From: Paenibacillus sp. NFR01
GTDB lineage: Bacteria; Bacillota; Bacilli; Paenibacillales; Paenibacillaceae
NCBI RefSeq assembly: GCF_900111565.1
Contig: NZ_FOIK01000001.1
Coordinates: 1,829,309 to 1,893,308 of the forward strand
Direction of reading: 5' to 3'
DNA: 64,000 nt
Position 1 is the first letter of the stretch, and the number at the start of each line of letters is the position of its first letter. The notes under the pieces were generated by a model. That model saw only the letters and a program-made list of their open reading frames with translations. It did no database searches and had not been told where the DNA came from. Below, piece by piece: positions 54,215 through 63,123 of the stretch. The position numbers and the translations under genes were made by a program.

Positions 54215-55540
54215 CTAACCTTCGTTTTCGGATTTGCGCCGTGTAAAGATACGGATCGGTGTTCCCTGGAAGTCAAACGCCGCGCGGATCTTGTTCTCCA
54301 AATAACGCTCATAGGAGAAATGCATCAGCGATGGGTCATTGACGAATACGACGATGGTCGGCGGCTTCACCGCCACCTGGGTCACGTAGTTAATGCGCAG
54401 ACGGCGACCTTTATCCGTAGGCGGCGGGTTGATGGCTACAGCGTCGGATACGACGTCGTTGACAAGATGGGTCGCAATGCGCAGTGCATGCTGCTGGGCA
54501 ACATGCTGCACTACCGGAAGCAGTTTTTGCAGGCGTTGTTTGGTCAGCGCTGACAAAAAGACTACTGGCGCGTACGTCATGAACAGGAAATGATCGCGGA
54601 TGCCGTTTTCGAAATGCTGCATCGTTTTATCATCCTTTTGGACCGCATCCCACTTGTTGACGACGAATATAGACGCTTTACCCGCGTCATGAGCGTAGCC
54701 GGCGATATGTTTGTCCTGGTCGATAATGCCTTCTTCGCCGTTGATGACGACAAGCACCACATCGGCACGTTCGATGGCCCGCATCGCGCGCATGACGCTG
54801 TACTTCTCGGTCGATTCGTACACCTTGCCGCGCTTGCGCATCCCGGCCGTGTCGATCAGCACATATTTCTGTCCGTCCCGCTCAAACGGCGTATCGATCG
54901 CATCCCGGGTCGTCCCGGCCATATCGCTTACAATAACCCGTTCCTCACCCAGAATGGCGTTGACCAGCGACGATTTGCCGACGTTTGGCCGTCCGATCAG
55001 GGCGACGCGGATCACGTCGTCATCGTATTCGTCCTCTGTCTCTTCAGGCAGCAGCGCGGTAACCGCATCCAGCAGATCGCCGATTCCCGTGCCGTGGCTG
55101 CCGGAGATGCCGATTGGATCACCGAAGCCGAGGCTGTAAAATTCGTAAATATCCTCTGCGCGCTTCATATTGTCCACTTTGTTGATGGCCAGCACAACCG
55201 GCTTGCCGGAGCGGAATAAGATCTGCGCCACCTCTTCATCCGAGTTTGTCAAGCCGCTCTTGGCCTCGCACATGAAGATGATAACATCCGCTTCTTCGAT
55301 GGCCAGCTCCGCCTGGGCGCGGATCGATTTCAAAATGAAATCCTCGCCATCAATTTCAATACCCCCGGTATCGATTACGCTGAAGGACACACCGTTCCAA
55401 TCGGATATTCCATAGATCCGGTCGCGCGTAATGCCCGGTTTATCCTCCACGATGGCGAGCTTATCGCCAATCAGTCTGTTAAATATCGTCGATTTCCCGA
55501 CGTTAGGCCTCCCTACAATGGCCACAACGGGTCTTGCCAT
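54215..55540 (-). CDS. der: ribosome-assembly GTPase Der (EngA)
   Basis: 441 aa. Two successive G domains with [12 protein letters not shown] and [13 protein letters not shown]-loops, DTGG and DTAGM switch motifs, and NKVD and NKWD specificity motifs, followed by a KH-like C-terminal domain. Needed for 50S assembly. It is 12 bases upstream of plsY. Confidence 0.97.
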   Translation of the reverse strand: MARPVVAIVGRPNVGKSTIFNRLIGDKLAIVEDKPGITRDRIYGISDWNGVSFSVIDTGGIEIDGEDFILKSIRAQAELAIEEADVIIFMCEAKSGLTNSDEEVAQILFRSGKPVVLAINKVDNMKRAEDIYEFYSLGFGDPIGISGSHGTGIGDLLDAVTALLPEETEDEYDDDVIRVALIGRPNVGKSSLVNAILGEERVIVSDMAGTTRDAIDTPFERDGQKYVLIDTAGMRKRGKVYESTEKYSVMRAMRAIERADVVLVVINGEEGIIDQDKHIAGYAHDAGKASIFVVNKWDAVQKDDKTMQHFENGIRDHFLFMTYAPVVFLSALTKQRLQKLLPVVQHVAQQHALRIATHLVNDVVSDAVAINPPPTDKGRRLRINYVTQVAVKPPTIVVFVNDPSLMHFSYERYLENKIRAAFDFQGTPIRIFTRRKSENEG

Positions 55541-55610
55541 AATTCATTCCTCCTGTCTTCCTACCCCTCATCATAGCAAAAAACGGTTCTTTTGGCTAAC
55601 ACAGCCGCTA

Positions 55611-55670
55611 GAATTCCTCGCAAAGCGGGGCCTTGGCTTTGTCTCTTGATCAGATACTTTGCGTGGATCC
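55611..55670. repeat. CAAAG-type inverted repeat, family B copy 4
   Basis: CGCAAAGCGGGGCCTTGG at the left and GATACTTTGCG at the right; closest to the copy at 2971-3022, which shares CGCAAAGCG, CTTGG and GATACTTTGCG. It lies between the S1-like gene terminator and der. Confidence 0.65.
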
Positions 55671-55681
55671 GGAAATGATGC

Positions 55682-55725
55682 GAAAAACACAATAGGCGAA
55701 CCCCCATGTCGGGGGTTCGCCTATT
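55682..55725 (-). terminator. intrinsic terminator of the S1-like gene
   Basis: AATAGGCGAACCCCC, short loop, and its perfect 15-base complement, then GTGTTTTTCG on the minus strand. Confidence 0.85.
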
Positions 55726-55753
55726 ACTTTACCCGTAAGCTTTCAAAATAATA

Positions 55754-57067
55754 TTAGTTATTACCTTTAAATTTGTCCAGCTTGTCGCCGAAACGTTCAG
55801 CCAGCGTGAAGCTCAGGCCTTCGTTGTTCAGCGAAACGTTCGGGTTGTTCAATACTTCTTTAGGCGCTTTGTCCGCTCTGTCTCTGCCGCCGGTGCGTTC
55901 AGGTCTAGGAGAAGGCGCAGGAGCCTCTTCGGTTTCCTTGATGCTGAGGCTGACGCGTTTTTCGGACGGGTTGAAGTCCAGTACTTTCACTTGAACTTCT
56001 TGGCCTTCTTTCAGCACTTCATGCGGAGTGCCGATATGTTTGTGGGAGATTTGCGAAATATGCACAAGGCCTTCCACGCCAGGAAGCAGCTCAACGAATG
56101 CGCCAAAGTTCACGAGACGTTTAACCGTACCGGTCACGATGTCGCCGATGTTGATTTTGCCTGCTGCGGAATCCCAAGGACCTGGGGAAGCTGCTTTGAT
56201 GCTCAGGCTGATTTTGCCTTTTTCCGGATCCACTTTCAGTACTTTCACGCGAACCTTGTCGCCTTCGGATACTACGTCAGCCGGTTTGTCCACATGGTTC
56301 CAAGCCATCTCGGATACGTGAACCAGGCCGTCTACGCCGCCGACATCAACAAAAGCGCCGAATTGGGTCAGGCGTTGCACTGTACCTTCGATCACTTGGC
56401 CTTCAGCCAGCTCGGACATGATTTTTTGTTTGTTGGCTTCGAATTCCTCTTCCAGCACTTCCTTGGCAGAGAGAATTACTTTGCCGTTTTCGCGGTCGAG
56501 TTCTTTGACTTTGACGCGCAGCGTGCGTCCTTTATAGTCGCTGAAATCTTCAACGAAATGACGTTCAACCATGGAAGCCGGAATAAATCCGCGTGCGCCT
56601 ACGTCGGCAACGAGACCGCCTTTAACCACGTCGGCTACAGTCACTTCGATCACTTCTTGGGAAGCGAAGAATTTCTCGAGGTCATCCCAGGATTTTTCGC
56701 TGTCGATCGCGCGTTTGGAGAGCACAAGGCTTTCCTTGTTATCATTGATGCTTACCACTTTGCATTCCACCTCTTGTCCTACTTCTACCGCGGAAGCAGC
56801 GTTGTCCAGTTGTACGGAAGACAATTCGCGAATCGGAATTACGCCGTCGTATTTATATCCAATGCTTACATAAGCTTGGTTATCTTCGATTTTGACGATT
56901 GTTCCTTTCACGGTATCGCCTTTTTTGAGAGAAATGATTTCAAGACCCTCTTGGCTTGTCACTTCTTCTTCTTTGCTGGAAGCTGCTGGTGCGGATTCTA
57001 CCGTTTCCGCTACTTCCACATTCTCGTTCTCTTGCGCAGTTTCCTGGTTTCTAGTTTCTTCAGACAT
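55754..57067 (-). CDS. 30S ribosomal protein S1 homologue (YpfD-like)
   Basis: 437 aa. An acidic, Glu-rich N-terminus of about 45 residues precedes four S1/OB domains, for example LKKGDTVKGTIVKIEDNQAY, LAEGQVIEGTVQRLTQFGAF and INIGDIVTGTVKRLVNFGAF. Gram-positive homologues are shorter than E. coli S1 (six domains) and are not always ribosome-bound. The C-terminus has a low-complexity PRPERTGGRDRAD linker. It is between cmk/plsC and der, as in Bacillus. Confidence 0.93.
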   Translation of the reverse strand: MSEETRNQETAQENENVEVAETVESAPAASSKEEEVTSQEGLEIISLKKGDTVKGTIVKIEDNQAYVSIGYKYDGVIPIRELSSVQLDNAASAVEVGQEVECKVVSINDNKESLVLSKRAIDSEKSWDDLEKFFASQEVIEVTVADVVKGGLVADVGARGFIPASMVERHFVEDFSDYKGRTLRVKVKELDRENGKVILSAKEVLEEEFEANKQKIMSELAEGQVIEGTVQRLTQFGAFVDVGGVDGLVHVSEMAWNHVDKPADVVSEGDKVRVKVLKVDPEKGKISLSIKAASPGPWDSAAGKINIGDIVTGTVKRLVNFGAFVELLPGVEGLVHISQISHKHIGTPHEVLKEGQEVQVKVLDFNPSEKRVSLSIKETEEAPAPSPRPERTGGRDRADKAPKEVLNNPNVSLNNEGLSFTLAERFGDKLDKFKGNN

Positions 57068-57201
57068 GTGATTACCCTCCTCGATTCAAAACCCCATTTA
57101 TTTAAACCCGCGTGGTCGCAGGGTTCAAAACAGTATTGCCTCCTCCAGCGCCTTGCGCCTTCGGATTAGTATGTTCCAAAAATTAGTCGTTATGCCGCGC
57201 G

Positions 57202-57789
57202 CTAGTTCACAGTCGGCTTGCCGGTACGCATCATCTCATGAATCCGGCCCATAATGACATCGGTAACCTCTTCAAAAGATTCGCTGCCTGCGCCTTCATA
57301 AGCGCTAAGATCAATAGGCGCACCGTAAATGACCGTCATCCGGCGAAAAAGCTTGTAATTGCCCACAATGGCGGCCGGCACTACGGCAGCACCGCTGCGA
57401 AGCGCAAAACTTGCCGCACCTTTCTTCGCCACTCCGGAGTCGGAGTTGCGCGTTCCTTCCGGAAAGATGCCCATAACATGTCCGCCGCGAAGCGTCACCA
57501 GGGCGATTTTAATGGAATCTTTGCTTACGCCGCCACGCTTTACCGGAAAAGCTCCCAGCTGTCTGATCAGCCAGCCGAGCACGGGAACCTTGAAAAGCTC
57601 CGCCTTGGCCATATATTTGACCTGGCGTTTCAGTTTGATGCCGATCGTCATCGGATCGAGCAGACTGATATGGTTGGCGCAGAGCAGCACTCCGCCCTCC
57701 TTCGGCACATTCTCTTTACCCACAATCTTCAGTGGATATAACACGGCATAAATCATGCGGAGCAAACTGCGGCAAATGACATAAATCAT
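57202..57789 (-). CDS. plsC: 1-acylglycerol-3-phosphate acyltransferase
   Basis: 195 aa. The HxxxxD catalytic motif is NHISLLDP and the substrate motif FPEGTRN; KRGGVSKDS also fits. One hydrophobic N-terminal helix anchors it to the membrane. Its start overlaps the cmk stop by 4 bases. It acts after PlsY in phosphatidate synthesis. Confidence 0.94.
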   Translation of the reverse strand: MIYVICRSLLRMIYAVLYPLKIVGKENVPKEGGVLLCANHISLLDPMTIGIKLKRQVKYMAKAELFKVPVLGWLIRQLGAFPVKRGGVSKDSIKIALVTLRGGHVMGIFPEGTRNSDSGVAKKGAASFALRSGAAVVPAAIVGNYKLFRRMTVIYGAPIDLSAYEGAGSESFEEVTDVIMGRIHEMMRTGKPTVN

Positions 57790-58496
57790 AAATGATTCCT
57801 CTCCCCGTCGACATAAGATCTGCAGTGAGAAACGATCGCTTCCACAACTTGATGGATATCCATATGCGTGGTATCCAGTAATATCGCGTCGTACGCCCGG
57901 CGCAGCGGAGAAATCTCCCGGCTCTCGTCAAGACGGTCACGTGCGGCGATGTCATGTTCAAGCTGTTCCAGCGTAATCTTTTCCGCATCCTTCAGTTCTT
58001 TATACCGGCGGAGCGCCCGCTCCTCAACACTGGCTGTCATAAAAATCTTAACTTCGGCATCCGGCAGCACGGTCGTTCCGATATCGCGGCCGTCCATCAC
58101 CACGCCCTTACGCTGTGCCATCTGCCGCTGCAGCTGGCTGAGACGGGATCTGACGCCTTCGATCTTCGAATACTGCGACACCTGGCCGCTGACCTGAAGA
58201 CTGCGGATATGAGCAGTCACGTCTTCCCCGTCGATGAGCACCTTCTGTACATCCTCTTCCGGAATCAGTTCGATGATCATATCGCGGACCACCTGGCTCA
58301 CTCGCCCATGATCTTCCGGGGGTATGCCTTCGCGGATCATATACCAGGTAATGGCCCGGTACATTGCTCCGGTGTCGACATAGATGTAGGACAATTTCTG
58401 TGCTACCAAACGGGCTACAGTGCTCTTACCTGCCCCGGCAGGTCCGTCGATGGCGACGTTAATTCTGTCTTCAGTATGTGTACCCTGCCTATGCAA
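57786..58496 (-). CDS. cmk: cytidylate kinase
   Basis: 236 aa. P-loop IDGPAGAGKSTVARLVA, DTGAMYRA and DGRDIGTTVLPDA are diagnostic. It phosphorylates CMP and dCMP. I chose the TTG at 58496 because GGAGG is 9 bases upstream; no ATG follows before the P-loop, and the longer frame to 58553 runs through a terminator. Confidence 0.95.
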   Translation of the reverse strand: MHRQGTHTEDRINVAIDGPAGAGKSTVARLVAQKLSYIYVDTGAMYRAITWYMIREGIPPEDHGRVSQVVRDMIIELIPEEDVQKVLIDGEDVTAHIRSLQVSGQVSQYSKIEGVRSRLSQLQRQMAQRKGVVMDGRDIGTTVLPDAEVKIFMTASVEERALRRYKELKDAEKITLEQLEHDIAARDRLDESREISPLRRAYDAILLDTTHMDIHQVVEAIVSHCRSYVDGERNHL

Positions 58497-58530
58497 CGGG
58501 GCATTCCTCCTCAAAACACACCTTATCAAG

Positions 58531-58551
58531 AAAAAAGCAGGCATTGCCTGC
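58531..58551 (-). terminator. intrinsic terminator of the PilZ gene
   Basis: GCAGGCAATGCCTGC and six T residues on the minus strand, between the PilZ gene and cmk. Confidence 0.8.
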
Positions 58552-58622
58552 AACTTATGAAATTATACCACAGTTTATAACGCAGTGCAAAACCGCATGG
58601 CGATAATGGTCACAATAATATA

Positions 58623-59276
58623 CTAACGATTGCGGAAATCAAACTGCCGTTCAAAGCAATAACGGATCACTTTTTGCCGTTCGGAATCGGTGATCGTTAC
58701 GAATTTCAGCATGACCAGATGGCGTCCGTTCTCCAGCTTCTTCACCCTCACGATTTCGCCTTCAAAGCTGGCATGCTCCGTCGAGCCGTTGCGGTACGGG
58801 AGCAGCAGCCAGCAATGCAGTTTGCCCCCTTCATCCGGCTTGACGCTGGCGTCGCTCAGAAACGACACGCCCCCGCCGCCCACGTCGTCCGTGCGGACGA
58901 GATAACGCGCGCCTTGAGCATCCTTCACCGCCAGCTCCAGTTCGGCATCCACGCGCAGAAAGCTGCGGCGCTGAATCTTGGAAATGGCCTCCGGAGCAGG
59001 CTTGCGCACCCGCACCATGCGGATGACATCCTCTTGAAAACCGATCACGTACGTACTGAAATAATTTTTGATGCCGCCTTCGGTCATGAAATAGACGGAA
59101 AGCTCGTCCCCGACGAACAGCTTTTTCAGCCGGCCGTTCTTCTCCTGCATCGGAATCTCAATCAGCAAGGCATCTTCTTCGATTTCGGCAATTCGCGATC
59201 TGTATTCGATATCGGACTCGGCCGTATCGCTTGAGGCGATATGTATGTAGAGATATTCATTGATTTTTGGATACAA
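58623..59276 (-). CDS. PilZ-domain protein with YcgR-type N-terminal domain
   Basis: 217 aa. The N-terminal flagellar-brake-like domain (about 1-95) precedes a PilZ domain with RRSFLRV (RxxxR) and DDVGGGGVSF, where the second c-di-GMP motif DxSxxG has Gly in place of Ser. B. subtilis YpfA (DgrA) at the same locus binds c-di-GMP and slows swimming. I prefer the TTG at 59276 after GGCGGTG; a GTG at 59291 is possible. Confidence 0.85.
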   Translation of the reverse strand: MYPKINEYLYIHIASSDTAESDIEYRSRIAEIEEDALLIEIPMQEKNGRLKKLFVGDELSVYFMTEGGIKNYFSTYVIGFQEDVIRMVRVRKPAPEAISKIQRRSFLRVDAELELAVKDAQGARYLVRTDDVGGGGVSFLSDASVKPDEGGKLHCWLLLPYRNGSTEHASFEGEIVRVKKLENGRHLVMLKFVTITDSERQKVIRYCFERQFDFRNR

Positions 59277-59367
59277 ATGGTTCACCGCCACAAGGATGTA
59301 ATATATTCATCCCCGATTATAGCATGGCGGTTTGCCGACCGGTTAAAAAAATTGCCGTCATGCAGGC

Positions 59368-59396
59368 AAAAAGGCGTCTCCCCATCGGAAAACGCC
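59368..59396 (-). terminator. intrinsic terminator of ypeB
   Basis: GGCGTTTTCC, loop, GGGGAGACGCC (G-T pairs), then TTTTTG on the minus strand. Confidence 0.7.
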
Positions 59397-59420
59397 CTCA
59401 CCCTTTCTATAGAAGCATCT

Positions 59421-60779
59421 TTATTGTTGCTGTGCGCCCGAGGAGGTCCGCACCTCTTCTACCGTCTCCTCGATGCCGTCGGATGCGTTGAGATAAATCC
59501 TGTACTGCGAACCGTTGATTTTACCGCCGAACTCATAGGTCAACACTTCGGTGGCGTCGTCGTTTTCAATCCAGGCCAGCCGGTGGTACAGTTCCTTGAA
59601 GTCCGGATTCAGCATTTTGCGTGCTTCGGCAAGCGAAAGCTGCGGCTTCGGAATGACTCTCTTCTCCTGATGCTCGCGGACATAATCGCTGGCCTGGAAG
59701 CCTACTGGTTCGCCGGTATCCAGACCGGTGCGCACGGTGATTTTCTCCGGATAAATCAGCACGCCATTCTGGCTGCTTACAAACGTCATATTGCCAAGAT
59801 TGTCATAACGGTCGGCACTGACCGCCGTCATCTGCGGGAAGCCTTTGCGTTCCAGGAATTTAACAGCTTTGGCCACGGCTTGCTTCATGGACACCTGCGC
59901 CTGGCCGACCTCCCGGTTATTGTTATAGGAGATCAACAGACCGCCTTCACGGGTAAAATCCATGCTTATCGCTTCCTTGCTTCCCGGCTCGTTCACCGTC
60001 GCAGTATAGGAAGACCATTCCGTGCCTTTGCCGTTTTCCACGACCTGAATCTGCGCATTTGCGCCGGCGTCTGCGTATTTCAGCGCCTTCTGCTTGATTT
60101 CTTCGGCCGTAACCGGCTTACCCCCGAGTTTTTTCACGGAGCGTTTATCATAAATACTGGCCACGGAAGGTCCCCAGTCCAGTTCGGGATATGCCGCCAC
60201 ACGCTTGTCCACGGTCTTGAAGCCGTCGATGATCGTGTTATCCTCTGCCTTATCCTCCGTGGCAAGCGCAGACTCTACGTCCATCCAGCGCAGCTTGTTC
60301 GTGATAACCTTGCTCTGTACCTCCTGCAGATCCTTCGAGATATCGCCGGAGCTTTTATACAACGCTTTGAGATTGCTGAGTTCTCCGTCCGTCAACGGTT
60401 TTTTCGTAAAATCCCGAACCGCCGCTTTATAGGAAAAATTCGAAATTTTCGAGAGGAATTCTTCCGTCTGGCTAAAAGGCAGCAGCGTCAGCGGAAGCTG
60501 GTTGATCTCGTTCTGCGCCTCGCTCGTCAGCCGCCAGACATTCACCAGCCCTTTGCGGTGCACCCCGCTGGCAGCGGAATTGACGGCAAGCGTATTCCCC
60601 AGTTCTCCATGGAGACGCTCCATGTGAAAGGACAAATCGTGAAAGGCGCGCTGATACTGGTTTTCCGCCTTCAGCAGTATCGAATTCTTCTCCTGGTTCT
60701 CCTGATACCCCCAAACCAGCGCTCCCACCAGCAGCAGCGCGGTCAAAGGAAACAGAATGGCGCTCAATCTTCTGTACAT
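59421..60779 (-). CDS. ypeB: germination protein YpeB
   Basis: 452 aa. One N-terminal membrane segment (about 8-24), a helical region to about 200, then three PepSY-like repeats (for example VTAEEIKQKALKYADAG, VSMKQAVAKAVKFLERKG, LSLAEARKMLNPDF). YpeB is needed for the spore cortex-lytic enzyme SleB and is normally encoded right after sleB. Here sleB is not adjacent; a zinc-ribbon gene and prsW take its place. Confidence 0.93.
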   Translation of the reverse strand: MYRRLSAILFPLTALLLVGALVWGYQENQEKNSILLKAENQYQRAFHDLSFHMERLHGELGNTLAVNSAASGVHRKGLVNVWRLTSEAQNEINQLPLTLLPFSQTEEFLSKISNFSYKAAVRDFTKKPLTDGELSNLKALYKSSGDISKDLQEVQSKVITNKLRWMDVESALATEDKAEDNTIIDGFKTVDKRVAAYPELDWGPSVASIYDKRSVKKLGGKPVTAEEIKQKALKYADAGANAQIQVVENGKGTEWSSYTATVNEPGSKEAISMDFTREGGLLISYNNNREVGQAQVSMKQAVAKAVKFLERKGFPQMTAVSADRYDNLGNMTFVSSQNGVLIYPEKITVRTGLDTGEPVGFQASDYVREHQEKRVIPKPQLSLAEARKMLNPDFKELYHRLAWIENDDATEVLTYEFGGKINGSQYRIYLNASDGIEETVEEVRTSSGAQQQ

Positions 60780-60851
60780 AATGCCGCAAGACTCCTTCCA
60801 TAGCGTATTGCCGTTAGTGTGACAATAAGAAGGAAGTCTTATGCACCTGCT

Positions 60852-60998
60852 TTAAGCATGCTCTTCGATTTCAAAGCCGCTGCTGCTGTTGCAGAGACAT
60901 TGCTTGAATCCGGTTTGAATGATCCCCTGCTCTCTGCTGCCTCTGAGAATATAAATCTCGCCGCACTGTTTGCAAATGATCCGGACTTTTACACGCAA
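60852..60998 (-). CDS. 48-aa zinc-ribbon-like protein
   Basis: Not found by ordinary length cut-offs. TTG at 60998, TAA at 60852. The protein reads LRVKVRIICKQCGEIYILRG and continues to FKQCLCNSSSGFEIEEHA; CxxC and CxC provide four cysteines in zinc-ribbon spacing. GAGGG lies about 10 bases upstream. The plus-strand frame here (60819-61082) has no such features. Role unknown; it lies between prsW and ypeB. Confidence 0.7.
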   Translation of the reverse strand: MRVKVRIICKQCGEIYILRGSREQGIIQTGFKQCLCNSSSGFEIEEHA

Positions 60999-61071
60999 AA
61001 AAAAGACACCCTCTTCCCTTCTGGATTCCCGCCATGCGGACTGCCTTCAGGTATAAGTGTGTCCATCCTTT

Positions 61072-61764
61072 TTAGAGGTTAACCTCTTCCTCCCGTTTTA
61101 AAAACCGGAACGGCGAACGGTTGTTAGCCCTCGCCACCTTGCCCATGTTGCCGTACCAGAGGATGGCCATGAGCGGCACGATAAACCAGATCCAGTAGAT
61201 CGTCATCGTGTTCAGGATAAAATCATAGATTCCATGCCAGAGCCAAGGGAGCAGGAGTGAAACTAGGAGAATTCCCCGCCGGCTCCCGCCGGAAAATTTC
61301 GCTCTACCCATGTGGTAACCCATCACGACGCCAAACATCGCATGGCCCGACACGGGCAGCAGCGCCCGGAGCAGCATGGAGCCGAACGAAGCGTGGCTGT
61401 ACCAGGCGTACATTACATTCTCAATCGTCGCAAAGCCAAGGGATATGGCCACGGCGTATAGTATTCCATCATAAGGCTCGTCAAATTCGGTATGGTTGTA
61501 AATCATATGGTACAGCACAAACCACTTCAGGCATTCTTCCACTCCGGAGGAGATCAGGAACGACTCCACATACGGCCCGCTGTGCAATCCAAGCATAAGT
61601 CCACGCTGAATGATCATAACCGGAAAAACGATTAAGAGTCCCAGCAAAAAGACTTTGACCACCATATGCAGCGGCTCCTGATCATATTTATCCTTTAAAT
61701 AGAAAAAAGTCAGCAGCGCTAGGCCCGGTGCCACTGCCGACGAAATAACCGATAACAAAAGCAC
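61072..61764 (-). CDS. prsW: PrsW-type intramembrane glutamic protease
   Basis: 230 aa with about seven membrane helices. The conserved SSGVEECLKWFVLYH (two catalytic Glu), TIENVMY, SGHAMFGVVMGYHMG and WHGIYDF motifs are present. In B. subtilis PrsW makes the first cut in the anti-sigma factor RsiW. The anti-sigma factor encoded at 26631 is one possible substrate, but nothing shows it. The GTG at 61764 has GGGAGG 7 bases upstream. Confidence 0.92.
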   Translation of the reverse strand: MLLLSVISSAVAPGLALLTFFYLKDKYDQEPLHMVVKVFLLGLLIVFPVMIIQRGLMLGLHSGPYVESFLISSGVEECLKWFVLYHMIYNHTEFDEPYDGILYAVAISLGFATIENVMYAWYSHASFGSMLLRALLPVSGHAMFGVVMGYHMGRAKFSGGSRRGILLVSLLLPWLWHGIYDFILNTMTIYWIWFIVPLMAILWYGNMGKVARANNRSPFRFLKREEEVNL

Positions 61765-61839
61765 CGAATACCCTCCCCGCAAACTCTTTCTACCCTAGGG
61801 AAGAGAACCTTCTAATAGGGCCCTCCCCCTCCGGTACGC

Positions 61840-62457
61840 TTAATATTGCTGGCGTTTAAAGTGGGTGCACAACGTCTGAATCGCGTTCTCCGCCATTACG
61901 GTCTTCCCGTATTCTCCAAGCACCGCTTCGGTCACCGGCGACGCGTCGCCGAACTCCGCGAGCACGCCCACCAGGGCTACTAGCGTCTGCTCTTCGTAAT
62001 CCTTCGGATCAAAATACAGATACCATTTATCGTTATAAGAATACAGCTTGCCTTGGGAGGTAATATTGCCGATCAGCACATGGGCGGCTTCGACGAGAGC
62101 TTCGAAATCACGGAATACATATACAATCGAATCGGTTTGTTCGAGCGTAACTTCCATTTCAAAGATGTCTTCGGGCAATTCATCTTCCCCGGACGTACCG
62201 TATTGACTATGGTCATATTTCCCCCGGGTCACAATAACGACCATTCCTTGGGCGGGCAAAGCAAAAACTTCCACGGCCAGGGGACCCGTTGCGTCGAATC
62301 CAAGCTCGCTGTAAGCCTGATCCATCATTTCCGTAAACAGGTCATGAACCTTAGGAACTTCCTGCCACATGTCTTCCTTCTGGATGCCTCGTTCGCTCAG
62401 GTCGTCAAAAGTGAGGAAAATCCGTATCTTATCTTGGCTTAAACGTTCTATTCTCAT
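61840..62457 (-). CDS. MecA/YpbH-type adaptor protein
   Basis: 205 aa. The N-terminal MRIERLSQDKIRIFLTFDDL and the acidic linker SGEDELPEDIFEMEV followed by the ClpC-binding C-terminal domain (VYVFRDFEALVEAAHVL) match MecA/YpbH adaptors, which deliver substrates such as ComK to ClpCP. Whether it is the MecA or YpbH paralogue cannot be told. The ATG at 62457 has AAGGAGG upstream. Confidence 0.92.
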   Translation of the reverse strand: MRIERLSQDKIRIFLTFDDLSERGIQKEDMWQEVPKVHDLFTEMMDQAYSELGFDATGPLAVEVFALPAQGMVVIVTRGKYDHSQYGTSGEDELPEDIFEMEVTLEQTDSIVYVFRDFEALVEAAHVLIGNITSQGKLYSYNDKWYLYFDPKDYEEQTLVALVGVLAEFGDASPVTEAVLGEYGKTVMAENAIQTLCTHFKRQQY

Positions 62458-62612
62458 GACAGGATCCTCCTTTTGAAAGCTCATTTGATAATAGTGTATG
62501 ATGAGTCCCGAGTATTGAGCCAAAAATGGTTACTATGTATGTATGTTATCATTTTGGGAAGGCAAATGCACGTGAATAAATATATAAAACGCTCTTTACC
62601 GACCGCGGGGAT

Positions 62613-62659
62613 AAAAAAAGAATCATTTTGCGAAAGCGGCGCTTCCTCAAAATGATTCT
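62613..62659 (-). terminator. intrinsic terminator of the YtxH-like gene
   Basis: AGAATCATTTTG and CAAAATGATTCT arms around a 19-base loop that itself can pair, then seven T residues on the minus strand. Confidence 0.85.
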
Positions 62660-62675
62660 GCAGCGGCGATCCGGT

Positions 62676-63038
62676 TTACAATCCGGGTATTGCGGTGTGG
62701 GTATCCTTAAGGATTTTCTCCACTTCGTGCTTGACCTCCGGATTGCTGCGGATAAAATCCTTAAGCATCTTCAGGTTCGATTCCTTGGACTGCACCGGGG
62801 ATTCATGCTTGTGTTCGGCGGAGGATTTCAGTCCGCTTTCTTTCTCTTCCTTAGCCTCGCGAGCCGTATCGCCGAAGCCGGTCACCGCCATGCCCAGAAT
62901 CTTGTCTTTCGCCCGTTCGCCGGCTCCGCTAAAAGAGCCGTTCATCAGCGAAGACATGGCGACTCCGCGTTTTCTGGACACCATGACACCGGCTACAGCA
63001 CCCATCATGACCCCGCACAAAAATGACGAAGTATTCAT
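62676..63038 (-). CDS. YtxH-like small membrane-associated protein
   Basis: 120 aa. A Gly/Met-rich N-terminal hydrophobic segment (SSFLCGVMMGAVAGVMVSRKR) is followed by a charged helical part with KEEKESGLKSSAEHKHE and a C-terminal helix. It resembles YtxH-type stress proteins in layout only. The ATG at 63038 has AAGGAGG 10 bases upstream. Function unknown. Confidence 0.65.
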   Translation of the reverse strand: MNTSSFLCGVMMGAVAGVMVSRKRGVAMSSLMNGSFSGAGERAKDKILGMAVTGFGDTAREAKEEKESGLKSSAEHKHESPVQSKESNLKMLKDFIRSNPEVKHEVEKILKDTHTAIPGL

Positions 63039-63123
63039 ACCTCTGGCCTCCTTGTATGGTAAAATCATGTGTAGTGTTCGCGGAAAGCTAGCCGCTCATA
63101 CAAACAATCAACTAGAAAGCGAG

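Noticed and set aside
59241..60803. 520-codon open frame on the plus strand
   Set aside because: It is exactly antisense to ypeB, has no ribosome site and its translation (Phe/His/Arg-rich) resembles no family. The minus-strand frame has clear YpeB features.
60780..61071. sleB remnant upstream of ypeB
   Set aside because: The minus strand encodes the zinc-ribbon protein, and no SleB motif or peptidoglycan-binding repeat is visible in any frame.
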